This document shows positions 9,083 through 19,600 of a stretch of DNA of 64,000 nucleotides, piece by piece. The stretch's first letter is position 1; every line of letters begins with the position of its first letter. This DNA comes from an uncultured Granulosicoccaceae bacterium (GTDB taxonomy: Bacteria; Pseudomonadota; Gammaproteobacteria; Granulosicoccales; Granulosicoccaceae). The notes under the pieces are model-generated. The model made no database searches and had not been told where the DNA came from. It saw nothing but the letters and a program-made list of their open reading frames with translations. Where the stretch lies: contig CALLLW010000023.1 of assembly GCA_938007995.1 (NCBI GenBank), positions 124,001 to 188,000 on the forward strand. The letters run 5' to 3'. The position numbers and the translations under genes are program-made.

Positions 9083-10228
9083 TTAAACTATTTTTACCGA
9101 GCCGTTGTCGATTTGCAGGTGGCGCTCACCGGTTAGCAAAGATTGCAGAACCGGGCCGATTAACTCACCACGCCAGCCTTGCATCACAGAAGTTTCGGTA
9201 TTGCCTTTGATCAGGTCTTCGAGCGATTTTCGCGGTGCCAGTATGGACGGATTGATCTCAAGCTCGTGAGCGTGGATTTTGGCAACTGCTGTCAGCAGAT
9301 CGAGGCTGGCATCCTGAGCCGGTGTCAGTTTGGTCTTTCGTTTCGATTGATCCAGTGGTACGGGATCAGCGTCTTTTGATGCTTTGATTTTTTCAATAAG
9401 TGCATCGCCGTGTTTTCTGATAGTGCCGTCGTTCAAGCCACGTATGTGTTTCAGTTCACCGTGATCGAGAGGCATTTGTTTAGCAAGATCCACCAGCACG
9501 TCGTCTTTTACCAGCCAATTGCGTGGCAGGTTTTTTTCTCTGGCTGTCAGCTCACGCCACTTGGCGAGTTGTTGTGCTACTGCCAGGCGAGGTCCTTTTA
9601 GTTTGTCGATACCACGCAGACGTTTCCAGACATCGTCAGCAGGTTTTTCATATAGATCGGGATTGGTCATGCTCTGCCACTCACGATCAAGCCAGTGCAG
9701 TCTTTTCAGTTGTTCCAGTTTATCCCGCATGATTGGATACATGCGTGCAAGATAGATAACATCATCTGCTGCGTACTGGAGCTGCTGTGGTGGCAGTGGT
9801 CTTCGAGTCCAGTCTGCACGCGAGTGCGATTTGCTCAGGCTGATGTTGAGTACTTCACCGACCAGATTGGCGTATCCAATCTGCTCCTGATGGCCAAGCA
9901 ACGGTGCAGCGACCTGAGTATCGAATAGATTGCCCGGCACCTCGCCACGCAGCCAGTAAAAGATCTCAAGGTCCTGTCCGGCTGCATGCAGTACTTTTTT
10001 TATGGCAGGGTTGTAGATGACATCGAGCAACGGATCGATAGAGTCGAGCGCCAGCGGGTCAACGCAGGCAACCAGATTGGCAGTTGCTATCTGCAGAAGA
10101 CACAGCTCCGGTCGATAGGTTTTTTCACGCAGAAATTCGGTATCGAGCGCAAGCCATTGTTCGGTGGCAATACGTGCCACCAATCTGTCGAGTTGCTCTG
10201 CTGAATTGACTACCTGAACTTTACTCAT
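9083..10228 (-). CDS. rnd: Ribonuclease D
   Basis: RNase D is a 3'-5' exoribonuclease that trims tRNA and other small RNA precursors. The DEDD nuclease motifs are present: ALDTEF (Asp29, Glu31), the middle Asp in AAGQDLEIFYWL, and YAADDVIYL with the DEDDy tyrosine. An HRDC domain follows at about residues 205-290. The 381 residues match the usual length. The start is ATG 10228. A 6-bp hairpin ends two bases in front of it and covers the only ribosome-binding-like purines (see the separate entry). Confidence 0.95.
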   Translation of the reverse strand: MSKVQVVNSAEQLDRLVARIATEQWLALDTEFLREKTYRPELCLLQIATANLVACVDPLALDSIDPLLDVIYNPAIKKVLHAAGQDLEIFYWLRGEVPGNLFDTQVAAPLLGHQEQIGYANLVGEVLNISLSKSHSRADWTRRPLPPQQLQYAADDVIYLARMYPIMRDKLEQLKRLHWLDREWQSMTNPDLYEKPADDVWKRLRGIDKLKGPRLAVAQQLAKWRELTAREKNLPRNWLVKDDVLVDLAKQMPLDHGELKHIRGLNDGTIRKHGDALIEKIKASKDADPVPLDQSKRKTKLTPAQDASLDLLTAVAKIHAHELEINPSILAPRKSLEDLIKGNTETSVMQGWRGELIGPVLQSLLTGERHLQIDNGSVKIV

Positions 10229-10230
10229 GC

Positions 10231-10252
10231 GACTCGTCTTACAAGGCGAGTC
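10231..10252 (-). promoter_or_regulatory. Hairpin in the rnd leader abutting the start codon
   Basis: On the minus strand GACTCG and CGAGTC form a six-pair stem. After one mismatch, CT/AG pairs close a TGTA loop. The 3' arm ends two bases before the ATG and contains the purine run that would serve as ribosome binding site. The placement suggests translational control. From memory, E. coli rnd also has a leader stem-loop close to its start codon; that comparison is background, not shown here. Confidence 0.45.
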
Positions 10253-10321
10253 TCATGATAGCAGTTCTTTAAGCGATACGAAGCAAAGACAGAATGCGCT
10301 GTCTGATATCGCCGTTAGCTT

Positions 10322-10717
10322 TTAGCCCTGGAGCGCACGCGGATCACCGGTGCCGAAAAACTTGTGCGCCTGTACCAGGTACTCGTGGTCGTCATTAGCA
10401 GCGTCGAGTTCCATCAAACTGCTGCGCAGGTCGTCTGCTTCATCCAGTTTGTTGCTGGCAACCAGTGCCTGCATCAGGATATTGCGTGTGCGTTCCGAGT
10501 CACCTTTCAGTTCTTCAGAAGCCCCCTGCAGGATTTCACAGGCACCGTTGTAGTTGCCGCGCGCCAGTTCGACACTTGCAAGACCGATCGGCCCGGCCGC
10601 GTTGCCCGGAGCTGCCTCCGAAATCATTTCGAATGCCGGCTGCGCTGTATCAACCAGTCCGGTGGCAAGGCAGCTGATTGCCAGGCTATTCAGGTAGGTT
10701 AAGTCCTGATTTTTCAT
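10322..10717 (-). CDS. Hypothetical TPR-like protein
   Basis: I start this 131-residue protein at ATG 10717, which has a GGGGAAAGAG ribosome site just upstream. A longer frame to 10834 adds 39 unlikely residues. The sequence is a chain of alanine-rich amphipathic helices with TPR-like spacing: LNSLAISCLATGLVDTAQPAF, then IGLASVELARGNYNGACEIL, then ILMQALVASNKLDEADDLRS. It has no signal peptide. Such small TPR proteins act as adaptors or chaperones; no partner is evident next to it. Confidence 0.65.
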   Translation of the reverse strand: MKNQDLTYLNSLAISCLATGLVDTAQPAFEMISEAAPGNAAGPIGLASVELARGNYNGACEILQGASEELKGDSERTRNILMQALVASNKLDEADDLRSSLMELDAANDDHEYLVQAHKFFGTGDPRALQG

Positions 10718-10862
10718 CTCTTTCCCCGTTTCCTCCGTCTCTGTGTGCGGAGTGAATATGTACGTGTCAGGAACGGGTAGCGGCAAAAGCACAAATGACT
10801 GTAGGTGTGGTAGTCGATACCGAAAGCGGTGCAAATCTCAACGGTGGTGGTGTCGGATTATC

Positions 10863-11642
10863 TTAAGTGCGAGTGTGTTTTTTGTTTAAGAAATTGTCTA
10901 CTGCTTCAACTGTTTCTGCATCCATCATGTTGTTTGCCATGACTTCGGCTGCGTAGTTGTAAGCGTCATCCAATGGTTTGGGTAGTTGAGTGTAAAACAT
11001 GGATTTCCCGACTCTTCTTGCACTGGCGGGTTTTGAAGCGATCCGCTGTGCGAGGGAATTTGTGTGTTGCTCCAGTTCTTCCGGTTCGACACTGTGGTTG
11101 ATGAGTCCGTACTCAACCGCAGTATCTGCATCAATGAAATCCCCGGTCAGTAGCATTTCGAGTGCACGTTTATTGTTGATGTTGCGCGAGAGTGCCACTG
11201 AAGGTGTGCTGCAGAAGAGCCCGAGGTTGATGCCCGAGACGGCGAATTTTGCGGTATTGGCTGCAATTGCCAGATCGCAGGTTGCAACTAACTGGCAACC
11301 AGCTGCTGTGGCAAGTCCCTGAACACTGGCAATCACCGGTTGCGGTAGTTGTCTTATCGTCTGCATCATCTGTGAGCATTGACTGAAAAGAGACTGATAA
11401 TAGTTTTCAGAGTGATTTGCCCGCATCTGTTTTAAATCGTGCCCGGCGCAAAATGCCCGGCCTCTGGCGGCAAGAATAACGGCGGCCACCGACGGATCAT
11501 TGCGAATATCAGTGAGTGCAGTCTGCAACTCCTGCAGCAACTCTTGTGACAGAGCGTTAAACTTGTCAGGTCGGTTTAGAGTCAGTGTTGCTATCTGGCC
11601 ATCGGTAGATAAGTCCAGCAATGGCTTCACAGTCTGATTCAT
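10863..11642 (-). CDS. Enoyl-CoA hydratase/isomerase family protein (ECHDC3-like)
   Basis: This 259-residue protein has a crotonase fold, with the N-terminal LTLNRPDKFNALSQEL, the oxyanion-hole pieces RAFCAGHDLKQM and ATAAGCQLVATCDLAIAA, and the family end. The usual catalytic glutamates are not evident: where canonical crotonases have a GAGGTQRL-type motif, this protein reads LGLFCSTPSVALSR, as in the ECHDC3 branch. The reaction is therefore unclear. It is a single gene, divergent from the thioesterase gene with 64 bases between. Confidence 0.85.
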   Translation of the reverse strand: MNQTVKPLLDLSTDGQIATLTLNRPDKFNALSQELLQELQTALTDIRNDPSVAAVILAARGRAFCAGHDLKQMRANHSENYYQSLFSQCSQMMQTIRQLPQPVIASVQGLATAAGCQLVATCDLAIAANTAKFAVSGINLGLFCSTPSVALSRNINNKRALEMLLTGDFIDADTAVEYGLINHSVEPEELEQHTNSLAQRIASKPASARRVGKSMFYTQLPKPLDDAYNYAAEVMANNMMDAETVEAVDNFLNKKHTRT

Positions 11643-11706
11643 GCGCGGTGCTCCGCAAAGATGATGGGTAGTGATACTTTAGCTGGCAATATAAACCTCA
11701 TTCCAA

Positions 11707-12156
11707 ATGTTGAGCAAGCGTATGGCAAAAATCACCATAGCAGAGTTTCATGAGTTGTCGGCGCAGCGACTGCCGTTTTCTGATTTATTAGGACTTGAGT
11801 TACAGTCTATTGATGAAACTGGCATTTGGATGCGCGCCAGGTATAACGATAATTTTCTGCGCCCCGGTGGCACGGTTGCAGGCCCGGTGATGATGGGGCT
11901 GGCAGATGCCGCGGTCTATGCTTTAGTGTTGAGCAGAATAGGGCCGGTAGAGCTTGCAGTAACTACCTCTCTTAATATCAATTTTTTGCGCAAACCTCGC
12001 GCAGGTGACGTGCTCGCAAGAGCAACACCATTGAAGTTTGGCAAGCGACTGGTGGTGGCGGATGTCGTACTTTACAGTGCAGGTGATAACGATAATGTGG
12101 ATACTGACAATCCGGTGGCACACGCTACCGCTACTTATTCAATCCCTCCTGCCTGA
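11707..12156 (+). CDS. PaaI-type hotdog thioesterase
   Basis: The 149-residue hotdog-fold protein has the PaaI-family features NDNFLRPGGTVAGPVMMGLADAA (in two adjoining pieces) and TTSLNINFLRKPRAGDVL. Members hydrolyse acyl-CoA or aryl-CoA thioesters. The start may be ATG 11707 or the ATG five codons later. It lies between a crotonase gene and a dehalogenase gene, compatible with acyl-CoA turnover, but no specific substrate can be assigned. Confidence 0.82.
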   Translation: MLSKRMAKITIAEFHELSAQRLPFSDLLGLELQSIDETGIWMRARYNDNFLRPGGTVAGPVMMGLADAAVYALVLSRIGPVELAVTTSLNINFLRKPRAGDVLARATPLKFGKRLVVADVVLYSAGDNDNVDTDNPVAHATATYSIPPA

Positions 12157-12196
12157 CATCGATGGCGTTGATTTGTTTTTGAAAACGGACTAACAA

Positions 12197-12886
12197 ATGA
12201 TTCAATCACCAAACGCTATTAAAGCCTGTGTATTCGACGCTTATGGAACGCTGTTTAATGTGCACTCTGCTGTGGGTGCACATAAAGACCGGCTGGGTGA
12301 GCAGGCCGACAGTGTTAGTATGATGTGGAGAACCAAGCAGCTCGAATACACGTGGTTACGCAGTTTGATGCGGGACTTTGAAGACTTCTGGCAGGTCACC
12401 GGCGATGCGCTTGACTATGCTCTGGATGCACATGAAGTTGATGATAGCCAACTGCGCGATGATTTGATGCAGGCGTACCTTGAACTGAAAACCTATGATG
12501 AAGTAGTGCCGGTGCTCAGTGCATTGCAAAAGGCAGGTATTAAAACAGCCATACTCAGTAATGGTGCAACAGCAATGCTTGAGGCGGCTAATCGTAGCGC
12601 AGGCATAAGCGAGTTACTGGATGCAAGCCTGAGCGTTGATGAACTCAAAGTATTCAAGCCTGATCCGAGGGTTTATGAACTGGCTACCAGAGAGTTCTCA
12701 ATTGAGCCACACGAAGTATTGTTTCAATCATCCAACGCATGGGATGCAGCAGGTGCTGCGTCATTTGGTTTTAACGTACTTTGGGTTAACAGATTTGGTC
12801 AGCGCACGGAAAGACTGCCGGCTCGCCCCGATTACGAAGCAAGCGATTTAAATCATCTGCTTGAGCTACTTAGTATTCCTGCCTGA
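12197..12886 (+). CDS. (S)-2-haloacid dehalogenase (type II)
   Basis: This HAD-superfamily hydrolase resembles L-2-haloacid dehalogenases, which turn 2-haloalkanoates into hydroxy acids. Present are the nucleophile Asp14 in CVFDAYGTLF, the substrate-binding stretch WRTKQLEYTWLRSLM (with the family arginine), ILSNGA, the lysine of LKVFKPDPRVY, and SSNAWDAAGA. All catalytic residues I know for the type II family are there at the expected spacing in 229 residues. The natural substrate in this organism is unknown. It begins 40 bases after the thioesterase gene and may share its transcript. Confidence 0.9.
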   Translation: MIQSPNAIKACVFDAYGTLFNVHSAVGAHKDRLGEQADSVSMMWRTKQLEYTWLRSLMRDFEDFWQVTGDALDYALDAHEVDDSQLRDDLMQAYLELKTYDEVVPVLSALQKAGIKTAILSNGATAMLEAANRSAGISELLDASLSVDELKVFKPDPRVYELATREFSIEPHEVLFQSSNAWDAAGAASFGFNVLWVNRFGQRTERLPARPDYEASDLNHLLELLSIPA

Positions 12887-12962
12887 AGATTGCCTGAGGA
12901 CTGCCTGTAGTCTGCTTCATGAAAAGGCGCAGCTTGAGAAAGACTGTGGCTGGCTGTGAGAA

Positions 12963-13193
12963 TTAATCTTCTTTGTGGCTGCCGTCGCACAGAGGTGCAT
13001 TTGCGGTTTTTTTGCAGCTGCAAAAAAACAGCTTACCGCTTTTTTCTGCGGTGTATTTGAGTGGTTTAAAATCTGAACCTTTATGGGATCCATCACAAAA
13101 AGGCTGCTTTGACGATTTTCCGCAGGTGCACCAGAAGTAATCTTTGCCTTCTTCTACTTCAACTGCAATCGGTTTGTTGTTTGTGTCGTTCAT
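12963..13193 (-). CDS. CDGSH iron-sulfur protein with two domains
   Basis: This small protein of 76 residues contains two CDGSH-type cluster sites, WCTCGKSSKQPFCDGSHKGS and FFCSCKKTANAPLCDGSHK. Each should bind a 2Fe-2S cluster with three cysteines and one histidine. The start ATG 13193 overlaps the stop of the upstream membrane protein gene as ATGA; a longer frame through that gene is not the product. The coupling suggests a membrane partner in an electron-transfer or redox-sensing pair. Confidence 0.88.
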   Translation of the reverse strand: MNDTNNKPIAVEVEEGKDYFWCTCGKSSKQPFCDGSHKGSDFKPLKYTAEKSGKLFFCSCKKTANAPLCDGSHKED

Positions 13194-13591
13194 GATCCGC
13201 CTTTCGCGTTGTGTACTTCTTGCCGAAGGTGATGTGGGTGGCGCACGGTACGGCCACTGCCGAAGATGGTAAGTCGCTTCGAGCGTGCCAGAAACCATGA
13301 GCCGACGATGCCACTGAATATCCAGATCCCGAAGCTTGCGATACCGAAGATTCGTGCAACGGGACTTGGCCACAATATAATGGTCAGTAAAGCGCCGGCG
13401 AATACGGTCCAGAAAGAAACAATCTGCCAGATAAAGTGGCTGTAAGCATGTGTGCCACGAACACTGGCAAGTTTTGAATAGTTTATGTAAACACCAACAA
13501 CAGCTGTGATGCCAAATAGTATGCCCAGCAGCCAAAGGCAATAAACGAGGCCGGCTGTTCGGTGGGCTGTATCTGCTTGATTAAGTGACAC
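13190..13591 (-). CDS. Hypothetical membrane protein, three or four helices
   Basis: The 133 residues contain hydrophobic helices at about residues 12-36, 52-72 and 80-100 and a basic C-terminal tail (RSKRLTIFGSGRTVRHPHH). The composition is like small DUF4870-type inner-membrane proteins, but I cannot name the family with confidence. The start appears to be GTG 13591. It is translationally coupled to the CDGSH protein downstream. Confidence 0.6.
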   Translation of the reverse strand: MSLNQADTAHRTAGLVYCLWLLGILFGITAVVGVYINYSKLASVRGTHAYSHFIWQIVSFWTVFAGALLTIILWPSPVARIFGIASFGIWIFSGIVGSWFLARSKRLTIFGSGRTVRHPHHLRQEVHNAKGGS

Positions 13592-13717
13592 GGCAGTGAC
13601 CAGTTTTTGATGGGTGGAAAGTCAGAAGCCCCTGCTCCGACTGGCAGCTGAGAATACAGACACTACGCTATGCTCGATAACACGTCCAGCAGTGATCGGG
13701 TAATTTTTTGCAGTTTG

Positions 13718-14869
13718 TTACCTGTTTTGTAGAGCCCGGCTGATTACCAGCCGCTGTATGTCTGAAGTGCCTTCATAGATTTGGCAGACCCGCACATCGC
13801 GTGCGATGCGCTCGACTGGAAAGTCTGCCAGATAACCGTAGCCACCGTGGATCTGGATTGAATCGGAGCAAACGCGTTCAGCCATTTCACTGGCAAACAA
13901 TTTTGCCATTGATGCTTCAGTCAGACAGGGCAGTCCGTCTTCGCGTAGCTGGGCCGCCCGGTGTACCAGAAGTCTGGCAGCGTCGATGGAGGTTGCCATA
14001 TCAGCCAGTTTAAATGCTACCGCCTGTTGCGAAATGATAGGCGCCCCAAAGGCTTGTCTATCCTGAGCGTAGCTTAATGCGTGTTCGTAAGACGCGCGCG
14101 CCATGCCAACGGACTGGGCAGCGATTCCAATACGACCGCCTTCGAGATTGCTCAGCGCAATGCTGTATCCCTGGCCTTCATCGCCAAGTAGATGACTGGC
14201 CGGTATTTCACAATTGTCGAATATGATCTGGCAGGTATCAGAAGCACGTTGTCCCATCTTATGTTCTACTGATGCAACCTGATAACCTTCTGTGTTTGTT
14301 GGAACAATAAAAGCGCTGATACCGCGTTTACCGGCACTTTTATCAGTGACTGCAAATACAATGGCAACATCTGCGTTCTTGCCGGAGGTAATGAACTGCT
14401 TCACACCATTAAGCACATAGGTATCGCCATTGAGCTCTGCGCTGGTAGTCAGGGCTGATGCATCGGATCCCGCCTGCGGTTCGGTAAGACAGAAGGCACC
14501 AAGCATTTGACCGGTGGCAAGTTTTGGCAGCCAGGTTTGTTTTTGATCATCGGTACCGAACTTATAGATTGGCATGCAAGCTACCGAGTTATGTACGCTT
14601 ACAATGGTTGAACAGGCTCCATCACCAGCGGCGATTTCCTCGAGTGCCATGGCGTAAGCCACTGAATCAGCTGCCGAGCCTTCATATTCTTCAGGTACTA
14701 CCATGCCCAACAGGCCGAGTTCACCCATGGTGGCAATTGCGGCTTTTGGAAATTCAGCGTTTTTATCCCACTCAGCGGCGTTTGGTGCCAGGTGTTCGGA
14801 AGCAAACTGACGCGCCATGTCGCGAATCATGATTTGCTCTTCTGTGTAGTTGCTCAACGCTTGTGTCAT
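13718..14869 (-). CDS. Acyl-CoA dehydrogenase (isobutyryl/short-branched type)
   Basis: This FAD enzyme introduces a double bond into short or branched acyl-CoA. The 383 residues show the family signatures [19 protein letters not shown] and [20 protein letters not shown], and the catalytic base Glu366 in [12 protein letters not shown]. The start ATG 14869 overlaps the thiolase stop. Being downstream of a LiuR-like regulator and a thiolase, and opposite icmF, it most likely acts in branched-chain or short-chain acyl-CoA breakdown; the exact substrate is inference. Confidence 0.92.
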   Translation of the reverse strand: MTQALSNYTEEQIMIRDMARQFASEHLAPNAAEWDKNAEFPKAAIATMGELGLLGMVVPEEYEGSAADSVAYAMALEEIAAGDGACSTIVSVHNSVACMPIYKFGTDDQKQTWLPKLATGQMLGAFCLTEPQAGSDASALTTSAELNGDTYVLNGVKQFITSGKNADVAIVFAVTDKSAGKRGISAFIVPTNTEGYQVASVEHKMGQRASDTCQIIFDNCEIPASHLLGDEGQGYSIALSNLEGGRIGIAAQSVGMARASYEHALSYAQDRQAFGAPIISQQAVAFKLADMATSIDAARLLVHRAAQLREDGLPCLTEASMAKLFASEMAERVCSDSIQIHGGYGYLADFPVERIARDVRVCQIYEGTSDIQRLVISRALQNR

Positions 14870-16056
14870 GAGTTGATCTCTATGGCCATTGCGGTTGCTT
14901 CACCACCACCGATGCAAAGCGAAGCCATGCCGCGCTTTTTGCCCTGGTTTCTGAGTGCGTGAAGGAGGGTGGTAAGAATGCGTGCTCCTGATGCTCCGAT
15001 TGGATGTCCCAGCGCGCAGGCACCGCCATGTATATTGACTTTGTCCACTGCAAGATCGAGATCGTGAATGGCTGCCATCGTGACCACGGCAAACGCCTCG
15101 TTGATTTCGTAAAGATCAAAGTCATCTTGCGTGTAGTTGAGTTTGTCCAGCAACTTACGCATGGCGAATACCGGCGCAGTGGTAAATAAGCCAGGTTCAT
15201 GGGCGTGTGTTGTATGGCCAAGGATAGTTGCCAGTGGCGTAAGTCCGCGTGATTCGCATTCACTCTTTCGCATCATGACCAACGCTGCAGCACCGTCAGA
15301 AATTGAACTGGCGTTGGCGGCAGTGACAGTGCCATCTTTGGCGAATGCGGCGCGAAGTGTGGGGATTTTTTCCGGCATTGCTTTGTGTGGCTGTTCATCT
15401 TGCTCAACGAGAGTGTCGCCTTTACGCGAACTGACCGTAACGGGTACAACTTCACTGGCAAAGTCACCATTGTCTATAGCGGCTTTGGCACGAGCCAGTG
15501 AGCGCAGTGCAAATTCATCCTGTGCTTCACGAGTGAACTTGTACTTGCTTGCGGTATCTTCAGCGAAGCAACCCATCAGTTTACCTTTGTCGTAGGCATC
15601 TTCCAGACCGTCAAGAAACATGTGATCCAGTGTCTGGCCGTGGCCCATCCGCATACCTGCACGTGCTTTTGGTAGCAGGTAAGGGGCATTGCTCATGCTT
15701 TCCATGCCGCCGGCCACTGCCACATCAGCACTGCCTGCAAGCAGGATGTCGTGTGCGAACATGGCGGCTTTCATGCCTGAACCGCACATTTTATTAACAG
15801 TGGTACAGCCGGTGCCAAGCGGTAAGCCTGCGCCCAGTGCCGCCTGCCTTGCAGGTGCCTGTCCCTGTCCTGCGGGTAACACGCAACCCATAACCACTTC
15901 GTCTATCGCACTGGCATCAATGGCGCTGGCAGTAAGTGCCGCTTTGATTGATGCCGCTCCCAAATCCGCAGCAGTCAGGCTCGCTAATGCACCCTGAAAG
16001 CCACCCAGAGGAGTGCGCATAGCGCCGGTTATTACTATTGGATCATCGCTGCTCAT
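14866..16056 (-). CDS. Acetyl-CoA C-acyltransferase (thiolase)
   Basis: Thiolase II-type enzyme of 396 residues, making or cleaving acetoacetyl-CoA or longer 3-ketoacyl-CoA. The nucleophile Cys91 lies in [10 protein letters not shown], the histidine in [20 protein letters not shown], and the second catalytic cysteine in [13 protein letters not shown]. It is the middle gene of regulator, thiolase, acyl-CoA dehydrogenase; both joints overlap by four bases, so the three proteins are co-translated. Confidence 0.93.
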   Translation of the reverse strand: MSSDDPIVITGAMRTPLGGFQGALASLTAADLGAASIKAALTASAIDASAIDEVVMGCVLPAGQGQAPARQAALGAGLPLGTGCTTVNKMCGSGMKAAMFAHDILLAGSADVAVAGGMESMSNAPYLLPKARAGMRMGHGQTLDHMFLDGLEDAYDKGKLMGCFAEDTASKYKFTREAQDEFALRSLARAKAAIDNGDFASEVVPVTVSSRKGDTLVEQDEQPHKAMPEKIPTLRAAFAKDGTVTAANASSISDGAAALVMMRKSECESRGLTPLATILGHTTHAHEPGLFTTAPVFAMRKLLDKLNYTQDDFDLYEINEAFAVVTMAAIHDLDLAVDKVNIHGGACALGHPIGASGARILTTLLHALRNQGKKRGMASLCIGGGEATAMAIEINS

Positions 16057-16544
16057 GATGTGGTCTCCTTGATGATGGAGTTGCTGGCCGGTTGTTTGTT
16101 GTGCGTGTTTAGTTTGCCCGGATTTTTTTGGTTCTGGTTTTTATGGCCCGAATTATTATGAAATTGGTGCAGTTTTGCCATGTGGGAAATGCAGCGTTGC
16201 TCTATTTGATCGAGATCAGCCAGCGCCGAGTCGATGTCTTTTTTTTGTTGTTCCAGTTGCTCGCGGCGCTGCTCGATTTTCTGGTAGGTGTACTGCAGCT
16301 GTTTTAATTCGCCCTGTTCTTCGGTGTCGTACATGTCGAGTACGGACTTTATTTCTTCAAGCGGCCAGCCGAGTCGCTTGCCTCTGAGCAGCAGCTTGAG
16401 TCGGGTTCTGTCGGCGCGTGAGTACACCCGTCGGCTGCCTTGCCGGGTTGGGCTCAGCAGGTTTTTGTCCTCGTAGAAGCGAATGGCGCGCGTGGTGATG
16501 CCAAATTCCTTGCCGAGTTCTGAAATGCTGTAAGTTTCTTGCAT
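16053..16544 (-). CDS. MerR family regulator, LiuR-like
   Basis: The 163-residue regulator has an N-terminal MerR helix-turn-helix (YSISELGKEFGITTRAIRFY, residues 4-23), a wing with SRRVYSRADRTRL, and a coiled dimerisation helix around residues 80-125. The C-terminal 35 residues are low-complexity, N/K/Q rich. LiuR proteins control branched-chain amino acid and acyl-CoA breakdown in proteobacteria. It heads the thiolase-dehydrogenase operon, and a perfect palindrome of LiuR type lies 34 bases upstream of its start, so autoregulation is likely. Confidence 0.85.
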   Translation of the reverse strand: MQETYSISELGKEFGITTRAIRFYEDKNLLSPTRQGSRRVYSRADRTRLKLLLRGKRLGWPLEEIKSVLDMYDTEEQGELKQLQYTYQKIEQRREQLEQQKKDIDSALADLDQIEQRCISHMAKLHQFHNNSGHKNQNQKNPGKLNTHNKQPASNSIIKETTS

Positions 16545-16577
16545 ATCTCGCCGCCATCAGTAATATTCAGAAGTATA

Positions 16578-16599
16578 TTGACGTTTACGTAAACGTCAA
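16578..16599. promoter_or_regulatory. Perfect 22-bp palindrome, probable LiuR operator
   Basis: Two half-sites TTGACGTTTAC in perfect inverted orientation meet without a spacer. The core TTTACGT-ACGTAAA resembles the LiuR motif described for proteobacteria. The site lies in the 132-bp gap between the divergent MerR-type regulator and icmF, so one operator can control both directions. A MerR-type activator usually binds between long-spaced -35 and -10 boxes; I cannot place those boxes with certainty. Confidence 0.8.
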
Positions 16600-16676
16600 C
16601 TCATCCAGCTGTTTTGTGTTGATCGACGGCGCGCCTGGATTATTTAGCGCACGGCTCAATTATTTGATGGTTAATC

Positions 16677-19600
16677 ATGACTACCCAGACTTCCAGTGTT
16701 GTTCCTATAACCTCCAGTGCCGATCTGTCAGCCGGCGAACATCGCGATGTCTCGGTGCGCTTCGTCACCGCAGCCAGTTTGTTTGACGGGCACGATGCAT
16801 CGATAAACATTATGCGGCGTATTTTGCAGGGTGCCGGTGCAGAGGTGATCCACCTCGGTCACAACCGCTCAGTTGCCGAAATCGTTACTGCGGCGGTCCA
16901 GGAAGATGTGCAAGGCATTGCAATCAGCTCTTATCAGGGCGGACACGTTGAATACTTTAAATACATGGTTGATATGCTGCGTGAAAGAGGTGCAGAACAC
17001 ATTCAGGTGTTCGGCGGTGGTGGTGGTGTCATTGTTTCTCAGGAAATAGAAGAACTGCAAAACTATGGCGTTGCGCGCATCTATTCGCCGCAGGACGGCC
17101 AGAAGATCGGTTTGCAGGGCATGATTGACGACATGTTATCGCAATGTCGCTTTAACCCCGGTGAAAAGGCGGGAAGTGATCTTAAGCGGCTCGGTGAAGA
17201 TAACTTCCGTAATCTGCCACCGCTTTTAACTGCACTGGAAAGTGGCTGTTGCGCAAGTGAACTGAAAGATCAGTTGCATCAGCATGCGGTTAAAGTGCCC
17301 GTGCTCGGTATCACTGGTACTGGTGGGTCAGGTAAATCTTCACTCACTGATGAGTTGATAAGACGCTTTAGAATTGATCATGGCGATCAACTGAAGATTG
17401 CCATTTTAGCAATCGATCCGACGCGCCGGAAAACCGGTGGTGCATTGCTTGGTGATCGCATACGTATGAATGCGATAGATCATCCGAATATTTTTATGCG
17501 CTCCATTGCTACCCGTGATGCCGGTGGCGATGTGCCTGCCGAGCTTGACGATATGATCGCTGCAACAAGGTTGGCGGGTTTTGATCTGATTATTGTTGAA
17601 ACACCCGGTATCGGTCAGGGAGACGCAGGCATAGTCTCGCACAGTGATGTGTCGCTCTATGTAATGACACCGGAGTTTGGTGCAGCCAGCCAGCTTGAAA
17701 AGATCGATATGCTTGACTTCGCAGATGTTGTAGCAATAAACAAGTTCGATAGAAAAGGTGCTGCAGATGCATTGCGGGATGTGGCCAAGCAGGTGCAGCG
17801 AAACCGTGAAGACTTTTCAGTCGCACCGGATAAAATGCCGGTATATGGCACGATGGCATCACGGTTCAACGATGACGGAGTAAGTGCACTTTACGGTGCC
17901 ATCCTATCATTGCTTAATAAAAATGGATTGGCGTCCAGTGGCGGCGCTTTAACTGTGACCGACACACGTCACTCCACAGACGAGTCGGTGATTGTGCCCG
18001 CACAACGTAGTCGTTATCTGGCAGAGATTGCAGAGACAGTACGTGGTTATCATGAAGAGTGCGAAAAACAGGCGCAGGTCGCAACACAGCACCAGCAATT
18101 AACTGCATCTCAGGCTTTGATGAAAAACGCTGGTGTTAACTTTGACGAATCTGGCTTGACTGTGTTGCTTGACCGATGCAAACAATCGCTAAACGTAGTC
18201 AATACACAGCTGCTTGAAGAGTGGCCTGCATTGGCGGATCGTTATCGTGCAGATACATTTGAAGTGCAGATAAGAGATCGAACACTGGCTACCCAGCTCG
18301 GCCATGAGACTCTCAGTGGCAATACGATACGCAAGGTGAGTTTGCCTTCATTCAGCGACCAGGGTGATTTGCTGCGCTGGTTGCTGCGTGAAAACCTGCC
18401 TGGTTATTTTCCGTTTACGGCAGGAGTTTTTCCGTTTAAAAGAGAAGGTGAAGATCCGACTCGTATGTTTGCAGGTGAAGGGGATCCGTTCCGCACTAAC
18501 GCAAGATTCAAAGCGCTTTCCGAACACTCGGATGCCAAGCGATTATCTACTGCGTTTGACTCGGTGACTCTGTATGGCAACGACCCTGACCGCCGGCCCG
18601 ACATTTACGGCAAAGTCGGTAACTCAGGGGTTTCAATCGCGACGGTTAAAGATATGCAGGTGTTGTATGACGGATTCGACTTGTGTGATCCGAACACATC
18701 AGTGTCTATGACGATCAACGGCCCGGCGCCAACGATTCTGGCATTCTATTTCAATACGGCATTTCAGCAACAAAAAGCGAGGTTTGAAAAAGACAATGGC
18801 AGAGCTCCTGATGCAAGTGAACTGGCTGACATTAAGAAGTGGACGCTTGCCAATGTACGCGGGACTGTGCAGGCAGATATCCTGAAGGAAGACCAGGGTC
18901 AGAACACCTGCATTTTTTCTACAGAGTTCAGCCTGAAAGTGATGGGCGATATTCAGGAGTACTTTGTTGATAACAATGTCAGAAATTTTTATTCGGTATC
19001 TATCTCCGGTTATCACATCGCTGAAGCAGGTGCGAACCCGATCAGTCAGTTAGCTTTTACACTGGCTAATGGTTTCACTTATGTGGAATCGTATCTTGCT
19101 CGTGGTATGCACATCGATGATTTTGCCGCAAACTTATCGTTCTTTTTCAGCAATGGAATGGATCCTGAGTACACCGTTATGGGACGCGTAGCACGCCGTA
19201 TCTGGGCTGTTGCTATGCGTGATAAATACGGTGCTAATGATCGCAGCCAGAAACTTAAATATCATATCCAGACATCAGGTAGATCGTTGCATGCTCAGGA
19301 AATGGCGTTCAATGACATCAGAACAACGCTGCAGGCGTTGATTGCAATTTATGATAACTGCAATTCATTGCACACCAATGCCTATGATGAAGCAGTGACT
19401 ACACCAACCGAAGAATCTGTCAGACGTGCCATTGCTATTCAGCTGGTGATCAACCGCGAGTGGGGTCTGGCTAAATGCGAAAACCCTAATCAAGGCAGCT
19501 TTGTGATTGATGAGTTAACTGATCTGGTGGAAGAAGCAGTGCTATTGGAATTTGAAAAAATTTCAGAGCGTGGTGGTGTGCTCGGTGCCATGGAAACCGG

